Shown: positions 18,418 through 27,416, numbered from the stretch's first letter. The stretch is DNA of 64,000 nucleotides from Archangium gephyra (GCA_003243425.1 QFQP01000002.1:186001-250000), one strand, 5' to 3'. Notes: generated from the letters alone by a model not told the origin. Made by a program: numbers and translations.

Positions 18418-20081
18418 CGGCGGCGGTTCTTCTTCTTGTTCTCCTTCTCGCGCTTGCGCTTCTCCTTCAGCGCCTTGCGCTCGGCGTCGCTCTGCCCGCT
18501 CTTGGCCGGGCCCATCGAGTAGCCCTGCATGCGCGCCTGCGCCAACTGCGCCTGGCTCATGGGCGGCGTGTAGCCCCTGGGCAAGCCCGGCATCTGCATG
18601 CCGCCACCCATGGCCTGCATCATCTGCTGCATGCCCGCGCCGCCGCCCTGGAGCGCCTGCGCCATCATCGGGTCCTTCCCGAAGAGCGCGCCCAGGTCCA
18701 TGTTCTTCATCGCGTTCATCTGGCCCAGCTGCTTGAAGAACGGCAGGCGGCCGAGAATGCCTGGGTCCTGGCCGATGGCGCCCATCACCTGCTGCATGCC
18801 CGAGAACTTCTGCATCAACTCGCCGACCTCCTGCGAGCTGCGGCCGGAGCCCTTCGCGATGCGTTCTGCGCGCGCCTTGTTGATGCGGTGCGGCTCGAGG
18901 CGCTCCTGCTCAGTCATCGAGTTGTAGATGGCGTCGATCTTGTCGAGCTCCTTCTCGTTGGGGTTGAGCTGCTCGCTCATCTCCCCGAGGAAGGGCATCT
19001 TCTCCATCAGGTCCTTCAGCGGCCCCATTTTACGGACCGTGCGGATCTGCTCGATGAAGTCCTTCATGTTGAAGCGGCCCGAGAGCAGCTTCTTGGCGTC
19101 TTCTTCGGCCTTCTGCTGATCGACGACGCCTTCAAAGTCCTTCATCAGGCCGACGACGTCGCCGAACCCGAGAATGCGTGACGCGAGGCCGGCCGGGCGG
19201 AACTCCTCGAGCTTGTCGAGGCCTTCACCCATGCCGAGGAACTTGATCGGCTTGCCGGTGACTTCCTTGATCGACAGCGCCGCGCCACCGCGGGCATCAC
19301 CGTCGAGCTTGGTGAGGATGAAGCCGTCGATCTCCAGGCGGCGGTTGAACTCCGCGGCCGTCTTCACCGCGTCCTGACCGATCATCGAGTCGGTCACGAA
19401 GATGATGTTCTCGGGGCGAACGTTCGACTTGATGGCCTCGAGCTCGGTCATCAACGCGTCGTCGATGGCGAGGCGACCGGCGGTGTCGATGATCACGGTG
19501 TCGATCTTCTCGGCGCGCGCCTTTTCGTACGCCTTCTTCGCCAGCTCCGGCGGCTGGAGCCCGGGCTCGGCGAACACCGGCACGTCGAGCTTCTGGCCCA
19601 GCACCTTCAGCTGGTCGACGGCGGCGGGACGGTAGATGTCGGCGGCCACCAGCATCAGCGAGCGGCCTTCCTTCTTGAGCTTGAAGGCCAGCTTGCCGGT
19701 GGTGGTCGTCTTACCGGAGCCCTGCAGACCCACCATCATGATGCCGGTGACCTGACCACGCGGCTTCAAGTTGAGCGACGTGTCGACCGGCCCCATCAGG
19801 GCTTCGAGCTCGTCGTGGCAGATCTTCACGAAGTGATCGCCGGGCGAGACCTTCACCTTCTTGCCCGACTTGTCGGTCATCGAGGTCTTCACCTCGGCGC
19901 CGGTGGCCTGCTCACGCACGCGCGCGACGAACTTCTTCACCACGTCGAAGGCCACGTCGGCCTCGAGCAGCGAGACGCGAATGTCGCGCAACGACTCGTC
20001 GATGAGCTCCGGCGTCAGCTCGGCCTTGCCCAGCAGGCGGTTCTTGGCCGCCCGAAAACCCTTGGAAACGGTCTCCAGCAT
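18414..20081 (-). CDS. ffh: Signal recognition particle GTPase Ffh
   Basis: 555 residues. N domain (1-90), GTPase G domain with GLQGSGKTTTTGKLA (G1), DTAGR (G3) and TKLDGDARGG (G4), then a Met-rich M domain with MQQMMQAMGGGMQM and a basic Lys/Arg tail. With SRP RNA it directs ribosomes that translate membrane proteins to FtsY. The protein is longer than the usual 450-460 because of an extended Gly/Met/Pro-rich C-terminal tail, plus an insert after about residue 70 (EVKTSMTDKSGKKVKVSPGD). No SRP RNA gene is seen nearby. Divergent from tRNA-Leu. Confidence 0.96.
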   Translation of the reverse strand: MLETVSKGFRAAKNRLLGKAELTPELIDESLRDIRVSLLEADVAFDVVKKFVARVREQATGAEVKTSMTDKSGKKVKVSPGDHFVKICHDELEALMGPVDTSLNLKPRGQVTGIMMVGLQGSGKTTTTGKLAFKLKKEGRSLMLVAADIYRPAAVDQLKVLGQKLDVPVFAEPGLQPPELAKKAYEKARAEKIDTVIIDTAGRLAIDDALMTELEAIKSNVRPENIIFVTDSMIGQDAVKTAAEFNRRLEIDGFILTKLDGDARGGAALSIKEVTGKPIKFLGMGEGLDKLEEFRPAGLASRILGFGDVVGLMKDFEGVVDQQKAEEDAKKLLSGRFNMKDFIEQIRTVRKMGPLKDLMEKMPFLGEMSEQLNPNEKELDKIDAIYNSMTEQERLEPHRINKARAERIAKGSGRSSQEVGELMQKFSGMQQVMGAIGQDPGILGRLPFFKQLGQMNAMKNMDLGALFGKDPMMAQALQGGGAGMQQMMQAMGGGMQMPGLPRGYTPPMSQAQLAQARMQGYSMGPAKSGQSDAERKALKEKRKREKENKKKNRRR

Positions 20082-20132
20082 GGCGGCGCTCCTACACCAC
20101 TTCGTTGCCTGCTACACACCATCGTCTTGCAG

Positions 20133-20220
20133 GCGCGAGTGGCGGAATCGGCATACGCAGCAGACTTAAAATCTGCGGGCCCTTCGATGGGTCGTAGGGG
20201 TTCAAGTCCCCTCTCGCGCA
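20133..20220 (+). tRNA. tRNA-Leu (UAA anticodon)
   Basis: 88-nt class II tRNA. The acceptor stem GCGCGAG (20133-20139) pairs with CTCGCGC (20213-20219), discriminator A. Anticodon stem GCAGA/TCTGC encloses loop CTTAAAA with anticodon TAA at 20167-20169. A long variable arm (GGGCCCTTCGATGGGTCG region) and the GGTTCAAGTCC T-arm are clear. CCA is not encoded. It reads UUA/UUG codons. Confidence 0.96.
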
Positions 20221-20242
20221 TCACCTGGAACGAAAGCCCCTC

Positions 20243-21049
20243 ATGAAACTGCTCAGACTGTCTTCTCTGATGTTGGGTCTCCTCGGCGGCGCGTTGCTCG
20301 CCAACTGTGGTCCCACCACCACGTGCTCCGCGGCGACCTGTGGCGGCTGCTGTGATGCGACGGGTAAGTGTCAGTCGGGCGCGTCGATCGACGCGTGCGG
20401 CATCAACGGCGAGACGTGTGGTCGCTGTGGCGCCAACACCACCTGCGCGCGCGGCACCTGCGAAGCCGGCGGCAACACCGGTGGCGGTACGGCCACGGGC
20501 GGTGGCAGCGGGACCACGGGCGGCGGTTCAGGCGGGCTCGGTGGCGGCGCTGGCGGTGGTGGTTGCCGGCAGATCGCCGCCATTCCCACGCCCACCACGC
20601 ACGAGCTGCTCATCGAATACCGCGCGTTCGCCAGCGGCACCGGCTTCTACAATTTCGCGCTCTGGGGCTTCGGCAACCAGCCTCCGATCGACGCGGTGCG
20701 GGTCGAGGTCGTGTACCCCAACGCCGAAGCGCCCGTGGTGCCGCCCATCACCCGCACCTTCACCGGTGGCGGCTACCAGGCCTGCCGTCTGTGCGCGGTC
20801 TTTCACGAAGGCTGCAATGACCAGGGCGAGTGCCAGAAGGACTACCTCGCGCAGCAGGGCACGCTCACCGTCGAGCGCGCCGATCGCGCGTCGCTGGGTC
20901 GGATCATCGGCAGCGCGTCCAACGTGCGTTTCGTTCAGTGGGACCTCGAAAACGATCGGCCGGTGACCGGCGGTGGGTGTGTGGAAATCGGCTCCATCGG
21001 CCCGTTCAACTCCGGTTGGAACGCCGACGGTGGAATGCCCCCTCCGTGA
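20243..21049 (+). CDS. Cys-rich lipoprotein with Gly/Thr linker
   Basis: 268 residues. Lipoprotein signal with lipobox LLANC at about residue 22, a Cys-rich module (about 25-75, at least ten Cys in patterns such as CGGCCDATGKC and CGRCG), a low-complexity Gly/Thr/Ser linker (about 78-108), and a C-terminal beta-rich domain (about 110-268) with several further Cys. This build is common among surface-exposed lipoproteins of myxobacteria; the function is unknown. Located 22 bases after tRNA-Leu and overlapping the next gene by GTGA. Confidence 0.8.
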   Translation: MKLLRLSSLMLGLLGGALLANCGPTTTCSAATCGGCCDATGKCQSGASIDACGINGETCGRCGANTTCARGTCEAGGNTGGGTATGGGSGTTGGGSGGLGGGAGGGGCRQIAAIPTPTTHELLIEYRAFASGTGFYNFALWGFGNQPPIDAVRVEVVYPNAEAPVVPPITRTFTGGGYQACRLCAVFHEGCNDQGECQKDYLAQQGTLTVERADRASLGRIIGSASNVRFVQWDLENDRPVTGGGCVEIGSIGPFNSGWNADGGMPPP

Positions 21050-22389
21050 GCGTGCACGGCGAAAAGGCACCCATTACGCATTTCTTCGTGAAGGTTGATG
21101 CCTTTCAAGTTGGCCTCCAGTGCACCGCCGCAGCCCTTCCGGAATTGGAAGAAGGCCTGCGTGCACTGGAGCTGGTGTGGCCTCCACTGGAGCGGGTCGA
21201 GTTGTGCACCGATCCCTCGACGGACTCCCTCGTGGCGCTGCTCGACTTCGGAAACAAGGAGCACGCCCACGAGCAGCTGCCACGCCTCCGTGCGCTGTGT
21301 ACGTTGATCGACGGCCGGGTGATCGAGGCGCTCGAGCTGCCCGCGCAGCGCGCACAACACATGATGCGCGCGCGTGGTGTGGTGACACAGGCCTTCGATG
21401 CCATGCGGCCGCGGCTGCCGTCGCCGATCCGCATCTCCTACGCGTCGCAAGACGCGTTTCTTTCCGCCTGGGCGCAGCAGGTGGCCGAGGGCGGCATGTC
21501 GGTCGACCAGCCATTCCGCCCGAGCGTGACGTTCTCGACGCCGCAGGGTGAGTACGCCGGCAATCGGGCCGTGGCGTTGTCAGACGGCTGCATCGAGGTC
21601 GCGGCGGGCGTGGCGCTCACCAAGCTGCTCCACCGGGTCGCCAACGAGCGCCGCGACACGCGCCCCCGCCCCACCGCCGTGCGCACCCCGGCGCCCACGC
21701 CGAACCACCTCGAGATGCGCTTCGAGCGCGTGCGCGATCTGGCCGTGCGCTACGCCACCGAGCTGCGGCTCGGCTCGCTGACGGTGCCCTGCAGCGAGCA
21801 GCCCGCGCTGCACACCCGCCTCGAGCTGCGGCTGACGCTGCCGACCGAAGAGGTCATTTCGGTGGGCGCCGAAGTGGTCGAGGTGCTGCCCGACGCCGTC
21901 AAGGTGTGGCTGTTCGACGTGACCGCCGAGACCTTCGAGCCCATCGACCGACTGCTGTCGCACGAACAGGAACGTCGGCCGCGGGTGCTGGTGGTCGACG
22001 ACGAGGCCATCTGGCGCTCTTCGCTGGTGCGCATGCTCAAGGAGCTCGACTGCGACGTGGTGCTCGCCTGCGACGGGCGTGAAGGCCTCGTGAAGTTGAC
22101 CGACGGCTACTTCGATCTCGATCTGGTGATCCTCGACCTGCACATGCCGGAGCTCGACGGTCGCACGGTGCTCGATCGCGTGCGTCGTCTGGGTGGCGAC
22201 GCGGCCATGCGCGTCTTCCTGTTCTCGGCCACCAACCGCGAAGAGCTGGCTGAAATCGGCAGCACCAGTCTGGTCTCGGCGGTGTTCTCGAAGCTCGACC
22301 CGATCGACAAACTGGCCGAGCGCGTAGCGCGCGAGCTGGGCCTGACGTGCCCGTGGCAGGCGAAGACCGAAATCTCAGCTGCCAGCTGA
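21046..22389 (+). CDS. Response regulator with PilZ-like domain and C-terminal receiver
   Basis: 447 residues from GTG 21046, which overlaps the lipoprotein stop; the open frame upstream of this is a shadow of that gene. An N-terminal region (about 1-220) has no clear match and includes a short PilZ-like strand pattern. Residues of about 222-305 (TELRLGSLTVPC through ISVGAEVVEVLPD) resemble a PilZ domain of the myxobacterial kind. Residues of about 310-430 form a receiver: VLVVDDE, phosphoacceptor Asp in LVILDLHMPELDG, and FLFSAT with the conserved Thr. PilZ often binds cyclic-di-GMP, but the RxxxR motif is not obvious here. Confidence 0.75.
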   Translation: MSVHGEKAPITHFFVKVDAFQVGLQCTAAALPELEEGLRALELVWPPLERVELCTDPSTDSLVALLDFGNKEHAHEQLPRLRALCTLIDGRVIEALELPAQRAQHMMRARGVVTQAFDAMRPRLPSPIRISYASQDAFLSAWAQQVAEGGMSVDQPFRPSVTFSTPQGEYAGNRAVALSDGCIEVAAGVALTKLLHRVANERRDTRPRPTAVRTPAPTPNHLEMRFERVRDLAVRYATELRLGSLTVPCSEQPALHTRLELRLTLPTEEVISVGAEVVEVLPDAVKVWLFDVTAETFEPIDRLLSHEQERRPRVLVVDDEAIWRSSLVRMLKELDCDVVLACDGREGLVKLTDGYFDLDLVILDLHMPELDGRTVLDRVRRLGGDAAMRVFLFSATNREELAEIGSTSLVSAVFSKLDPIDKLAERVARELGLTCPWQAKTEISAAS

Positions 22390-23529
22390 AGTGCGCTTCT
22401 TCTTCGGCACGACGAGGCCGGAGCTCAGGCGCTTGAGCACCACGTCTCGCTGCCGCTGTTTGTAGCGCTCGTGTGAGTTCTCGCCCTTCTCGTTCTCGAT
22501 CGCGGTCTTCTCGTCGGCGATCTGGAACTCGCAGGTGGCCAGCGCAATGCGGCACTTGCGCTCGCGGTGATCGTCTTCGGGCGGCGGCAGGAACGCGTCG
22601 AGCCGCAGCGGCACGTCGGCTACGAAATTGAGCGCCTTGTAGGTGGAGCCCGAGAACGTGTTGCCCACGCGCGCGGCCAGCTCACGCTCTTCGAAGTCGA
22701 GATCGAGGTGGAGCTGCCGCGCGTACTTCTTGAAGTTCGGGTACTGCTTCACCAGGTCCTTGAACCTGATGAGCGTGTTCTCGGTCTGAGACGGCACGAT
22801 GAAGTTGAAGGGAAGGAGGCGCTGATTGAGGAAGTAGAGCGTCGGAATCACGTCGTCGCGCTCCTTGACGATGATGCGGAAGCGCGTGCGGTCGTAGACG
22901 ACGGCGGCCGTCGAGTCCTTCTTGGCGATCAGCTTGGTGATGGTCGACTCGCGCGTCTTGATCGAATCGGAGAACTCCACGATCGGGAGCCCCTTCTGCC
23001 GCGCTTCCTCCATCACCTCGTTGACGCGCGCGGTGACCATGCGCGCCAGCTCGGCCTCGGGCACTGCGATGTGGAAGAGCACGTCGCGCGCTTCGATGTG
23101 CTGAATGACGTGCATCGTCTTGAGCACGATGCAGGCGATCTTCCGCATGCGCTTGTCGATGTGACCCGACGCGTAGAGGAAGAGATCGTGGATCATGTTC
23201 GGGTTGGCGACGGCGTCGGCGACCCGGTAGTTGAAGGTCTTGCGCAGGTACTCCACCGCGTCAGCCAGCACCGCGCGCACCCAGGCTTCGTCGTATTTCC
23301 GCGTGGGGTCGATCTGCTGCAGGCGCAGAAAACGGTCGACCTCGTCCCAGTTGTTGAAGTGCATGCGCCGCCACTCGATGACGGAGCCGCCACGGAGAAT
23401 GAGACGAATGCGCTCGAGCTCTTTGAGACCCATCTCCTCCACGCGGCGCACGGGGAGATCGGGCAACAGCGGCTGATTCTTGATGGCGGTCACGACGAGG
23501 TGCGCTTTTGGCCTCAAGCCTCGAGACAT
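22375..23529 (-). CDS. Conserved protein (TIGR04552-like) with RelA/SpoT-like synthetase motifs
   Basis: 384 residues from the ATG at 23529, preceded by GGGTGG; the open frame reaches 23565 but those residues read through a terminator tail. I recognise the overall sequence as a conserved myxobacterial/deltaproteobacterial family (TIGR04552, from memory). Helical N-half (about 1-185). The segment at about 190-320 shows a set like RelA/SpoT synthetases: KTRESTITKLIAKK, YDRTRFRIIV with the Asp, and SGSTYKALNFVADVP in the place of the NGYQSLH motif. The C-terminus is Lys/Arg-rich. If the fold is right it may bind or transfer a nucleotide pyrophosphate. Convergent with the receiver gene (15-base overlap). 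Confidence 0.65.
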   Translation of the reverse strand: MSRGLRPKAHLVVTAIKNQPLLPDLPVRRVEEMGLKELERIRLILRGGSVIEWRRMHFNNWDEVDRFLRLQQIDPTRKYDEAWVRAVLADAVEYLRKTFNYRVADAVANPNMIHDLFLYASGHIDKRMRKIACIVLKTMHVIQHIEARDVLFHIAVPEAELARMVTARVNEVMEEARQKGLPIVEFSDSIKTRESTITKLIAKKDSTAAVVYDRTRFRIIVKERDDVIPTLYFLNQRLLPFNFIVPSQTENTLIRFKDLVKQYPNFKKYARQLHLDLDFEERELAARVGNTFSGSTYKALNFVADVPLRLDAFLPPPEDDHRERKCRIALATCEFQIADEKTAIENEKGENSHERYKQRQRDVVLKRLSSGLVVPKKKRTSAGS

Positions 23530-23551
23530 GCCACCCGAAAAGAAAATGAAA

Positions 23552-23580
23552 CGGCCGGACACCACCTGGGCGTCCGGCCG
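23552..23580 (-). terminator. Terminator of the MORN-like secreted gene
   Basis: Perfect 9-bp inverted repeat, CGGCCGGAC at 23552-23560 against GTCCGGCCG at 23572-23580. On the minus strand it is followed by a T-rich tail (TTTCATTTTCTTTTC). It lies 24 bases past the stop of the 23604-24092 gene. Confidence 0.8.
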
Positions 23581-23603
23581 ATTTCGGTGCTTCGAAACTT
23601 CGT

Positions 23604-24092
23604 TCAGCGATTCACGGGGTGATCACCGCGGTACTCGGTGACGGTGGCCACACCCTGCGCGTTGAACTTCTTCTGCACGCCTTCACGCTTGCCGGCCACG
23701 TAGAGCTCGTCGAGCACCACCTTGCCGTTCGAGTACTCGATGCGGTGACCATTGTACGAGTCCGCGAGGAACTCGATCTCCGACGCAAGCGCGCCGTCCT
23801 TCGTGAACATCTGCCACTTGCCGGAACGGAGGCCGTCCTGGAGCTGGCCAACCGCTTCGACCTTGCCGTCGTCGTACAGACGAACGACCGGGCCGTGGAA
23901 GACCGGCTTGCCGTCGACCAGCTTGGCGCAACCGGCCAGCGTGCCACCGGCGCCGTTCATCTGGCGGGTGCCCGTCGGGCAGGCCAGCGGAGCGCCCTGC
24001 TTGTACTCAGGAGCGCGAACCGTCGTACCGGGCGCCTGCGCGAGCGCGACACCGGCAACAACCATCGAGAACGTCATCAGCTTGCGAATCAT
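23604..24092 (-). CDS. Secreted protein with MORN-like (YwqK-type) repeats
   Basis: 162 residues with a signal peptide (MIRKLMTFSMVVAGVALAQA). The mature part has repeated short beta units: GPVVRLYDDGKVEAVGQ, GKWQMFTKDGALASEIEF, GHRIEYSNGKVVLDELY and GVQKKFNAQGVATVTEY. This spacing is that of MORN-variant/YwqK-type repeats, usually a protein-interaction or structural module. Two Cys residues may form a disulfide (CPTG, LAGC). Its own terminator follows. The partner is unknown. Confidence 0.75.
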   Translation of the reverse strand: MIRKLMTFSMVVAGVALAQAPGTTVRAPEYKQGAPLACPTGTRQMNGAGGTLAGCAKLVDGKPVFHGPVVRLYDDGKVEAVGQLQDGLRSGKWQMFTKDGALASEIEFLADSYNGHRIEYSNGKVVLDELYVAGKREGVQKKFNAQGVATVTEYRGDHPVNR

Positions 24093-24179
24093 GTGTGTGT
24101 CTCCTTGTTTTCGGAAGAGCGAAGCGCCCGGCGCGCATCGTCGAAATCGACGACCACGCGTTCGGGTTCTTCAAAGGGT

Positions 24180-25097
24180 TCACCGATTGATCGTGATGCA
24201 GTAGCCGTTGCCGTTGTCGAAGCCGAAGCCGGCCTGCAGCGTGCTGGCAGCCTGGTCAGAGCAGAGCGTGACCTTCAGGCTCATCATCGCGCCGTTGTCG
24301 AGCTTCGTGTAGCCAGACGGGCGGAACTTGCCCTGGATCGACTCCGACGTGCCGTTCACGCGGAAGTACTTGCCAGCGGGGAGGCCCGCGCCGGTGTCAC
24401 CGAACATCGAGCCCTGCGCGGCGTACGCGTAGATGGTGGCGGTGAAGGCCACGGCCGGGGCGGTGCAGAACGCGTCGTCGTTGGTGGCTTCGTCGATGAC
24501 GTTGAAGATCACCGGGCCCGTGGAGGCCGAGGTGAACGGCGCGCGCGTCGCCGAAGCGATGTTGCTGCAGGTGCCGTCGACGACAGGCTCGCAGATGTTG
24601 GCCGCCGTGCAGGCGTTGGTGTGGCCGCAGACGTCCGGCTGGGTGTTGGTGCTGTTGCAGACGATGTCGGTGCCCGCGTCGGTGCCGGCATCGGAGGCGC
24701 TGGCGACACAGTTGCCGCTGGTGGCGTTGCAGCTGAAGCCCGACGGGCAGCTGGTGGAGGTGCACTTGGCCGTGCACTGCTTGGTGGCGTCGTTGCAGAC
24801 CAGGTTGCCGGTCAGACCGCCATTGCAGAGGAGGTCGCTCTCGCAGGTGCAGAAGCGCGACGACGACGATGCGACCACCGCACAGGTCTTGGCGCTCGCC
24901 GGACAGTCTTCGTTACCGGTACACGTCTCGACACATTCCTTGAGCACGGGGTGACAGCCCTTACCGGTGCTGCACTGGCTGTCGCTCGTGCAACCGCCAG
25001 TACCGCCGCCGTCGGGCGTCTCACCGCCGCCGCCACAGCCCATCGCAAACGCCGCGGTCATCGCCGCGACCAACATTCCTCGGTGCATCTGGTTCAT
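24180..25097 (-). CDS. Cys-rich lipoprotein
   Basis: 305 residues. Lipobox AMGCGG at about residue 21, then a Gly-rich spacer and a Cys-rich region of about residues 36-175 with over twenty Cys in patterns such as CTSDSQC, CHPVLKEC and CNATSGNC, which look like small disulfide-knotted modules. A C-terminal beta-sandwich-like domain of about 120 residues follows. Likely outer-surface anchored; the function is unknown. Similar in design to the lipoproteins at 20243 and 59083. Confidence 0.8.
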   Translation of the reverse strand: MNQMHRGMLVAAMTAAFAMGCGGGGETPDGGGTGGCTSDSQCSTGKGCHPVLKECVETCTGNEDCPASAKTCAVVASSSSRFCTCESDLLCNGGLTGNLVCNDATKQCTAKCTSTSCPSGFSCNATSGNCVASASDAGTDAGTDIVCNSTNTQPDVCGHTNACTAANICEPVVDGTCSNIASATRAPFTSASTGPVIFNVIDEATNDDAFCTAPAVAFTATIYAYAAQGSMFGDTGAGLPAGKYFRVNGTSESIQGKFRPSGYTKLDNGAMMSLKVTLCSDQAASTLQAGFGFDNGNGYCITINR

Positions 25098-25200
25098 TCT
25101 GTAACCCTCTGTTTTCTACGAGTTTTCTGCAAACAAGCCCGGGACCTGAGAAGCAGGCCGGCTGAGAGTAGTGACCAGCGCTCTGAAGTCAAAGACAAGA

Positions 25201-25228
25201 GCCCGCTGCCTATACGCAAGCAGCGGGC
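25201..25228 (-). terminator. Terminator downstream of gltJ
   Basis: Perfect 9-bp stem GCCCGCTGC (25201-25209) with GCAGCGGGC (25220-25228). On the minus strand it is followed by TCTTGTCTTTGAC. It lies about 90 bases after the gltJ stop and is the only structure seen in the 221-base gap 25098-25318. Confidence 0.65.
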
Positions 25229-25318
25229 CCTTCTTCTCAAGAAATATTCAGGACCTATGTCAGTGGAGCACGCGTGTCCGACCGCTGATGTGACCGGCAT
25301 GTCGTGAACGTCACCGCT

Positions 25319-27310
25319 TCAGAACTTGAACGGGAACGTGATCGGCTCGCCCTGCTTTTTGTGCTTCGGGAAGGTCCAGCCCTTGATGAGGCCACCGACG
25401 CACGTAGCGATGAAGGTGCCCTTGAACTCGTCTGAGGCCACGCCGACGTTCGAGGTCTTGCCGCTGGTCTGAATGGTCCAGCGCATGAGCAATTTGCCCG
25501 AGGTGCCCGGATCTTTGGCCTTCTGCTGGGAAACACAGTTGGCCAGCGCGCTCTTGTTGGAGAGCACCACCTCCATGATGTCCGACTGCGCGAGCGATTC
25601 CTTCACGTCGGCGGCCGAGGCACCAGGCGGAGGCGGAATGTAGCCGCTGCCCTTCTTCGCGGCGACCGGCTCTTCTTTCTTCGGCGCGGAGGAACCTCCA
25701 AACGCCTTGTCGAAGTCATCATCACCGCCACCGGACGAGGCCGCGCGCTTCGGCTCGGGCGCCGGCGCGGGTTCGGGGTCGTTCCGCGCGATGGCTGAGC
25801 GTGAGGTCTTGGGCTGCGTGGTCTTCGGCGAGACCGCAGCGGCAGGCGCCGGCGCAGGTGACGGAGCCGTCGCAACGGCGGTCGGCTGCGGTGCAGCTTC
25901 GGGCGCGGCCGCCACGGGCGCAGTGCCGGCATCAGCCGTGGCCGTCGGCGCCGCAGCCACCGGCGCGGGAGTCGGAGTCGGTACGGGCACCGGCGTCGGT
26001 GCAGGCGTCGGCGGGGGCTGTGCAACCGCGACCGGCTGCTGCACCGGCGTCGGCTGCGCGACGACGACCTGCTGCGGGCGGGAAGCGAGCCACACCACGA
26101 GGCCGACGAGCACCAGCAGCACGAACACGCCGCCGAGCGCCACGCCGACCATCAGGCCGCGGTTGCTGGGCGGGCGGTACTGCGTGACGGCTGGCGCGCT
26201 GTAGGTCGCACCGGGGTTCTGCAGGTACGGGTTGACCGGCGGTGCGGCAGGCGGAGGCGGACGCGCAGCAACCGGCGCGGGTGCTGGCTTCTCTTCCGCG
26301 GGCAGATCGAGCAGGCCACCACCCGACTCCTCAGCGGCCGGCGGAGGCGGCGCGGAAGGCGCAGGTGGCTTCGCGAGGGCCTCCATTTCGTCGCGAACGA
26401 GCGAGGCGAGCGCCGAAGCCGCCGAAGGCTTCCACGTACCGCTCTCTTCGCGGTCCGCGATGTTCGAAGACGCAGCCGCCGCCATCGGCACCTGCACTTC
26501 GGACTGAACGGTGTGCGTCACGCCGCCGGCGCTGAACGCCGACTGCACGGGCACGCTGACCACCGCGGGCGCGTTGCTGTGCGTGATGGTCGCAGCGGGC
26601 GCGACGACGATCGGCTTGGGCGGCTTGGGCGCCAACACCGACGCCAGTGACTTCACGGTCGAGACGGGAACCCAGTCGTCAAAGCCGGCGCGCCAGCACA
26701 ACGAATCGGGCGTGATGTCGCCGTTGTCCCAGTGCTCCTTGATCTTGTCGAGCGTGAGCGGGCCGGTCTGCTTCTCGTGAATCGCGACGTACCAATCGGT
26801 CTGCGGTACGTCCTCGGGCTTCTCTTCGCCGGCCGCTTCCCTGCCGCTCGATTCTTCCGCGAGCTTTCGCACCGTGTCGGCGTCGATCACCTTGGTGCTG
26901 TGGCGATCTTCGACCTCACCGTCGGCAGGTTTGTGTGCCGGGTTGCTGCCGGTCTTCAGAACCTGGTCGAACACCGCGCCGATCTCGTCTTCATCAGCGC
27001 CGAAGAAGCTGTCACCGGGCTTCGGCTCGGCGGCGACTCCGGGGTTGGTGAGCGCGTCGCCAGCATTGGTGGTGTCTTCGTTCGACAGCGTCGCTTCGGC
27101 CGCAGCGAGCGGCGTCTGCATCACCTGTGTGGCGAGCGCGTCGTCAGGGTCGTTCGACATCGCGACCGGACCGCCAGCCTTCGCTGCGTCGGGCCGCTTG
27201 ACGAGAATGACGTAGCCGCACTTGCGGCAGCGGACCTTGACGCCCTTCGGTCCGACCTTCTCGTCATTGATCATGTACTGCGCGCGGCAGCTCTCACAGA
27301 CGAAGCGCAT
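25319..27310 (-). CDS. gltJ: Gliding motility protein GltJ (AgmX)
   Basis: 663 residues from the ATG at 27310; the longer open frame to 27376 covers the promoter. Order of parts: MJ0042-type zinc ribbon (MRFVCESCRAQY, then VRCRKCGYV) at about 1-40, an acidic linker, a GYF_2 domain (DWYVAIHEKQTGPLTLDKI) at about 175-225, a Pro/Ala-rich linker, one membrane helix (LMVGVALGGVFVLLVLVGLV) at about 388-410, a long Pro/Ala/Thr periplasmic spacer, and a C-terminal TonB/AgmX-like domain ending WTFPKHKKQGEPITFPFKF. In M. xanthus GltJ spans the inner membrane and links the cytoplasmic MglA/AglZ complex to the periplasmic gliding machine. It closes the motility cluster. Confidence 0.9.
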   Translation of the reverse strand: MRFVCESCRAQYMINDEKVGPKGVKVRCRKCGYVILVKRPDAAKAGGPVAMSNDPDDALATQVMQTPLAAAEATLSNEDTTNAGDALTNPGVAAEPKPGDSFFGADEDEIGAVFDQVLKTGSNPAHKPADGEVEDRHSTKVIDADTVRKLAEESSGREAAGEEKPEDVPQTDWYVAIHEKQTGPLTLDKIKEHWDNGDITPDSLCWRAGFDDWVPVSTVKSLASVLAPKPPKPIVVAPAATITHSNAPAVVSVPVQSAFSAGGVTHTVQSEVQVPMAAAASSNIADREESGTWKPSAASALASLVRDEMEALAKPPAPSAPPPPAAEESGGGLLDLPAEEKPAPAPVAARPPPPAAPPVNPYLQNPGATYSAPAVTQYRPPSNRGLMVGVALGGVFVLLVLVGLVVWLASRPQQVVVAQPTPVQQPVAVAQPPPTPAPTPVPVPTPTPAPVAAAPTATADAGTAPVAAAPEAAPQPTAVATAPSPAPAPAAAVSPKTTQPKTSRSAIARNDPEPAPAPEPKRAASSGGGDDDFDKAFGGSSAPKKEEPVAAKKGSGYIPPPPGASAADVKESLAQSDIMEVVLSNKSALANCVSQQKAKDPGTSGKLLMRWTIQTSGKTSNVGVASDEFKGTFIATCVGGLIKGWTFPKHKKQGEPITFPFKF

Positions 27311-27347
27311 GGGTTTCCCAGTCGTTAAAGCGTGTAACTCTTTGAAA

Positions 27348-27376
27348 AGTTTAGGTTTGACGCACTGATGCGTCAA
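27348..27376 (-). promoter_or_regulatory. Predicted sigma-70-type promoter of gltJ
   Basis: On the minus strand TTGACG (27376-27371), a 17-base spacer and TAAACT (27353-27348) lie about 38 bases before the gltJ ATG. The -35 overlaps an 8-bp inverted repeat (TTGACGCA at one arm, TGCGTCAA at the other, 27357-27376), a possible operator. Confidence 0.5.
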
Positions 27377-27396
27377 GACAACGGACGCCGGTTCTG

Positions 27397-27416
27397 CCCC
27401 GGCGGTTCCGCCGGGG
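27397..27416. other. Strong GC hairpin between gltI and gltJ
   Basis: CCCCGGCGG (27397-27405) and CCGCCGGGG (27408-27416) form a perfect 9-bp stem with a 2-base loop. No T run follows on either strand, so it may be an mRNA end-protecting or processing structure rather than an intrinsic terminator. It sits 34 bases past the gltI stop. Confidence 0.6.

Noticed and set aside
20830..21045. 5' extension of the receiver gene into the lipoprotein
   Set aside because: Amino-acid composition is Arg-rich shadow; the GTG at 21046 overlaps the lipoprotein stop and opens the real protein.
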